Below the pieces are notes generated by a model that made no database searches, was not told the DNA's origin, and saw only the letters and a program-made list of their open reading frames with translations. DNA of 7,875 nucleotides, from positions 1 to 7,875 of the forward strand of contig JAPKDK010000131.1 of assembly GCA_028872645.1 (NCBI GenBank), in the 5' to 3' direction. A program made the translations under genes and the position numbers. This DNA is from Verrucomicrobiota bacterium (GTDB taxonomy: Bacteria > Verrucomicrobiota > Verrucomicrobiia > Limisphaerales > UBA1100). Shown here piece after piece: positions 6,226 to 7,875 of the stretch; position 1 is the stretch's first letter, and each line of letters opens with the position of its first letter.

Positions 6226-6750
6226 ATGAAACGGATACTGCGGATGTGCAATTTAATTTTGGCGACCGGGCTCATGGGGTTTACAGGTTGCAAATTGCCG
6301 ACACGCAATACTGGAAATGAATATGAGATGGCTGTTTTCGGCCAGTCGGCAACGGCGGGGGTGCAGCTTACGATTCAAATTGAGGTTCCTCGTGCTTCAA
6401 ATCGATCGGTATGGATAGACGCGGAACCTTTGTTTTGGGTGTCTGATGGACTTCAGAGCGCCGAGCTGGTTGTAGACAAGCAGGGATTTGAAATATTGAG
6501 GCTCCGGCTGACCACGGCCGGCTCACGGCAGTTTGAAGGGGTTACGAGTCGTTATCTGCAGCGCAATTTATTTTTTCTATACCCGCTGCCGGATCCCATG
6601 CAAAAGGGGAAATTCAAATCATGCTGTGTGGGGACGTACCGCGTGGAAGGGATTGTGGCCGCCCGCGTGCTGGATGTGATTCCGGATGCCTCGCATATGG
6701 AGCTGGAGTTCATTGTTGAGGAATTAAATTTGAAAGTGGGGGCCCAATAA
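6226..6750 (+). CDS. Putative small lipoprotein, tentative SecD P1-head-like fold
   Basis: 174 residues from the ATG at 6226. The N-terminus MKRILRMCNLILATGLMGFTGC has a basic start, a hydrophobic core and a lipobox-like FTGC, with lipidation expected at C22, so it should be exported and anchored in the envelope. The mature part alternates hydrophobic and polar residues in beta-rich fashion. A stretch from about residue 80 (VVDKQGFEILRLRLTTAGSR, then QFEGVTSRY) followed by IVAARVLDVIPDASHMELEF resembles the pattern of the SecD periplasmic P1-head domain (L.LT..G...F...T..., then G.V..A.V...I). This is a pattern impression, not an alignment. Starts upstream (TTG 6199) would place charged residues before the signal; the ATG is better although its GGAG is only 1 nt away. 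It precedes the M23 gene by 3 nt, so the two are probably one operon with a shared envelope role. I do not recognise the family. Confidence 0.72.
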   Translation: MKRILRMCNLILATGLMGFTGCKLPTRNTGNEYEMAVFGQSATAGVQLTIQIEVPRASNRSVWIDAEPLFWVSDGLQSAELVVDKQGFEILRLRLTTAGSRQFEGVTSRYLQRNLFFLYPLPDPMQKGKFKSCCVGTYRVEGIVAARVLDVIPDASHMELEFIVEELNLKVGAQ

Positions 6751-6753
6751 CAC

Positions 6754-7827
6754 ATGTGGTCGCGCTTTGGGCTGATCATGCTAACGGGGGCAATCGGGTG
6801 CGGGCGATCCACTGAGCCAACTCCGCCTGTTCTCCCCGCTCCTCCCCTGCCCGCCGCAAAACCAAAATTCTTATTCCCTACGGAAAACCGCACTCTGCTC
6901 CATTCAGGCGAAGAAACTAAATTTTTCGCGCCCACCGGACCGGGCCGACCCTGGAGTAGTGGCGCCTTCGGCTGCGTGCGAAACACACGCACCCGTATCC
7001 ATGAAGGCATCGACATCCGGGCCCTACACCACGATGACCACAACGAGCCGACCGATCTTGTTCAAGCGACCCGGAACGGCGTGGTGACGCATATTAACTC
7101 CAATGTGGCCGCTTCAAATTACGGCAAATATATCGTCCTGCGCCATGCAATTGAGGGCCTACAGGTTTATTCATTGTATGCCCATTTGAGCGAAATTGCA
7201 GATGGATTAAAAATCGACCAGTCCGTGACCGGCGGCGAGACGCTTGGAATTCTTGGTCGCACCACTAATACGAAAGACGCCATTTCCAAGGACCGCGCAC
7301 ATTTACATTTTGAAATCGGACTGCAAATCAACACCCGTTTTGAGAATTGGTTCCAGCACTGGTATACGGACGGCAAAAACCACCACGGCGCGTGGAACGG
7401 GATGAACTTGCTAGGGCTTGATGCCGCCGATATTTTGCAACAAGTCACAGCTGGGGATTTCAATTTCACATCCCATCTTTCCAGGCAACCCGTGCTGTGT
7501 CGCGTACGCATTCATCAGGCGCAGCTGGAATGGGTGGAACGGTTTCCCGGGTTAGTCCTTCAAACTGGTAACAGCGAAACACTTCCCGTTCAGGCATGGG
7601 AAGTTGATCTGAATTTCAATGCCATTCCAATCCGGCTCAAGCCTTTGCACGAAGAAGGGTTGAAGAAAAAAGCGGGCGGTGTTCGGTTTGAGTTGCTGGA
7701 GGTAAACGACGATGTGCGCCGCGAGCATCCGTGCCGTTCGCTGGTTTTCAAAAAAGGCGCGCGCTGGGTACTTACCACCAAAGGCCTGCGCGCATTGGAT
7801 TTGCTGGCGTGGAGGGGCGACAAATAA
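6754..7827 (+). CDS. M23 (LytM) family metallopeptidase-like lipoprotein
   Basis: 357 residues. MWSRFGLIMLTGAIGC is a short lipoprotein-type signal with C16 as likely lipid site, followed by a Pro-rich linker (22-37). The LytM domain spans about 60-200. HEGID gives the zinc ligands H83 and D87, YAHL gives H144, and HLHFE gives catalytic H183 and ligand H185. All four motif histidines and the Asp are present, so it is probably an active zinc endopeptidase cutting peptidoglycan cross-links or a related peptide, not a degenerate activator of the NlpD/EnvC type. Between HEGIDI and the next strand is an unusual HHDDHNEPTD segment (92-101). Residues about 225-357 form a C-terminal domain I do not recognise. 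It follows the small lipoprotein gene by 3 nt. No obvious intrinsic terminator lies in the 48 nt to the window end. The family call is firm; the exact substrate is not readable. Confidence 0.92.
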   Translation: MWSRFGLIMLTGAIGCGRSTEPTPPVLPAPPLPAAKPKFLFPTENRTLLHSGEETKFFAPTGPGRPWSSGAFGCVRNTRTRIHEGIDIRALHHDDHNEPTDLVQATRNGVVTHINSNVAASNYGKYIVLRHAIEGLQVYSLYAHLSEIADGLKIDQSVTGGETLGILGRTTNTKDAISKDRAHLHFEIGLQINTRFENWFQHWYTDGKNHHGAWNGMNLLGLDAADILQQVTAGDFNFTSHLSRQPVLCRVRIHQAQLEWVERFPGLVLQTGNSETLPVQAWEVDLNFNAIPIRLKPLHEEGLKKKAGGVRFELLEVNDDVRREHPCRSLVFKKGARWVLTTKGLRALDLLAWRGDK

Positions 7828-7875
7828 GTCGCCATCAATCGTCCCGCTGCCCGACCATCTCTCGCTTAGCCTTAA

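Overview
The window suggests a chromosomal segment of a free-living Gram-negative bacterium with moderately high GC. Two consecutive genes encode lipoproteins with secretion signals, one of them a murein-peptidase relative. Most starts lack a clear Shine-Dalgarno sequence. The overall look, including a tiny Lys/Arg-rich protein and an M23 protein with an FGCVRN...HEGIDI signature, fits the PVC group, perhaps Verrucomicrobiota. That placement is recalled family resemblance, not a search result.

Layout. The left three quarters are read on the minus strand. In transcription order they hold a 31-codon basic protein (6172-6077), a long gene-free block (about 5818-4743), cysK (4664-3657), rho (3497-2367), a WYL-domain regulator (2354-1341) and the N-terminal third of smc (1182 to the window edge). 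The right quarter is read on the plus strand, divergent from the small basic gene: a small putative lipoprotein (6226-6750), then after 3 nt an M23-family metallopeptidase-like lipoprotein (6754-7827).

The standout is the block at 4743-5818. It has no credible protein but is full of short GC-rich stems. Read on the minus strand, their loops are the stable RNA tetraloops GAAA, GCAA and UUCG (eight of them). It ends in a textbook intrinsic terminator (13-bp stem, UUCG loop, U-tract) and begins just downstream of an extended -10 promoter-like sequence (TGCTATATT). I read it as one structured non-coding RNA of about 1.07 kb. It lacks the signatures of RNase P RNA, tmRNA, group I/II introns and rRNA that I looked for, and I cannot match it to a known large bacterial RNA class. 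It is the best candidate in the window for something undescribed.

The other minus-strand genes are housekeeping: cysteine synthesis, transcription termination and chromosome condensation. rho and the WYL regulator are only 12 nt apart and are probably co-transcribed, with a plausible rho promoter and a dyad-rich leader in the cysK-rho gap. cysK starts only 78 nt after the RNA's terminator, so the RNA is either an independent transcript or an exceptionally long attenuating leader of cysK. The two plus-strand lipoprotein genes probably form an envelope operon.
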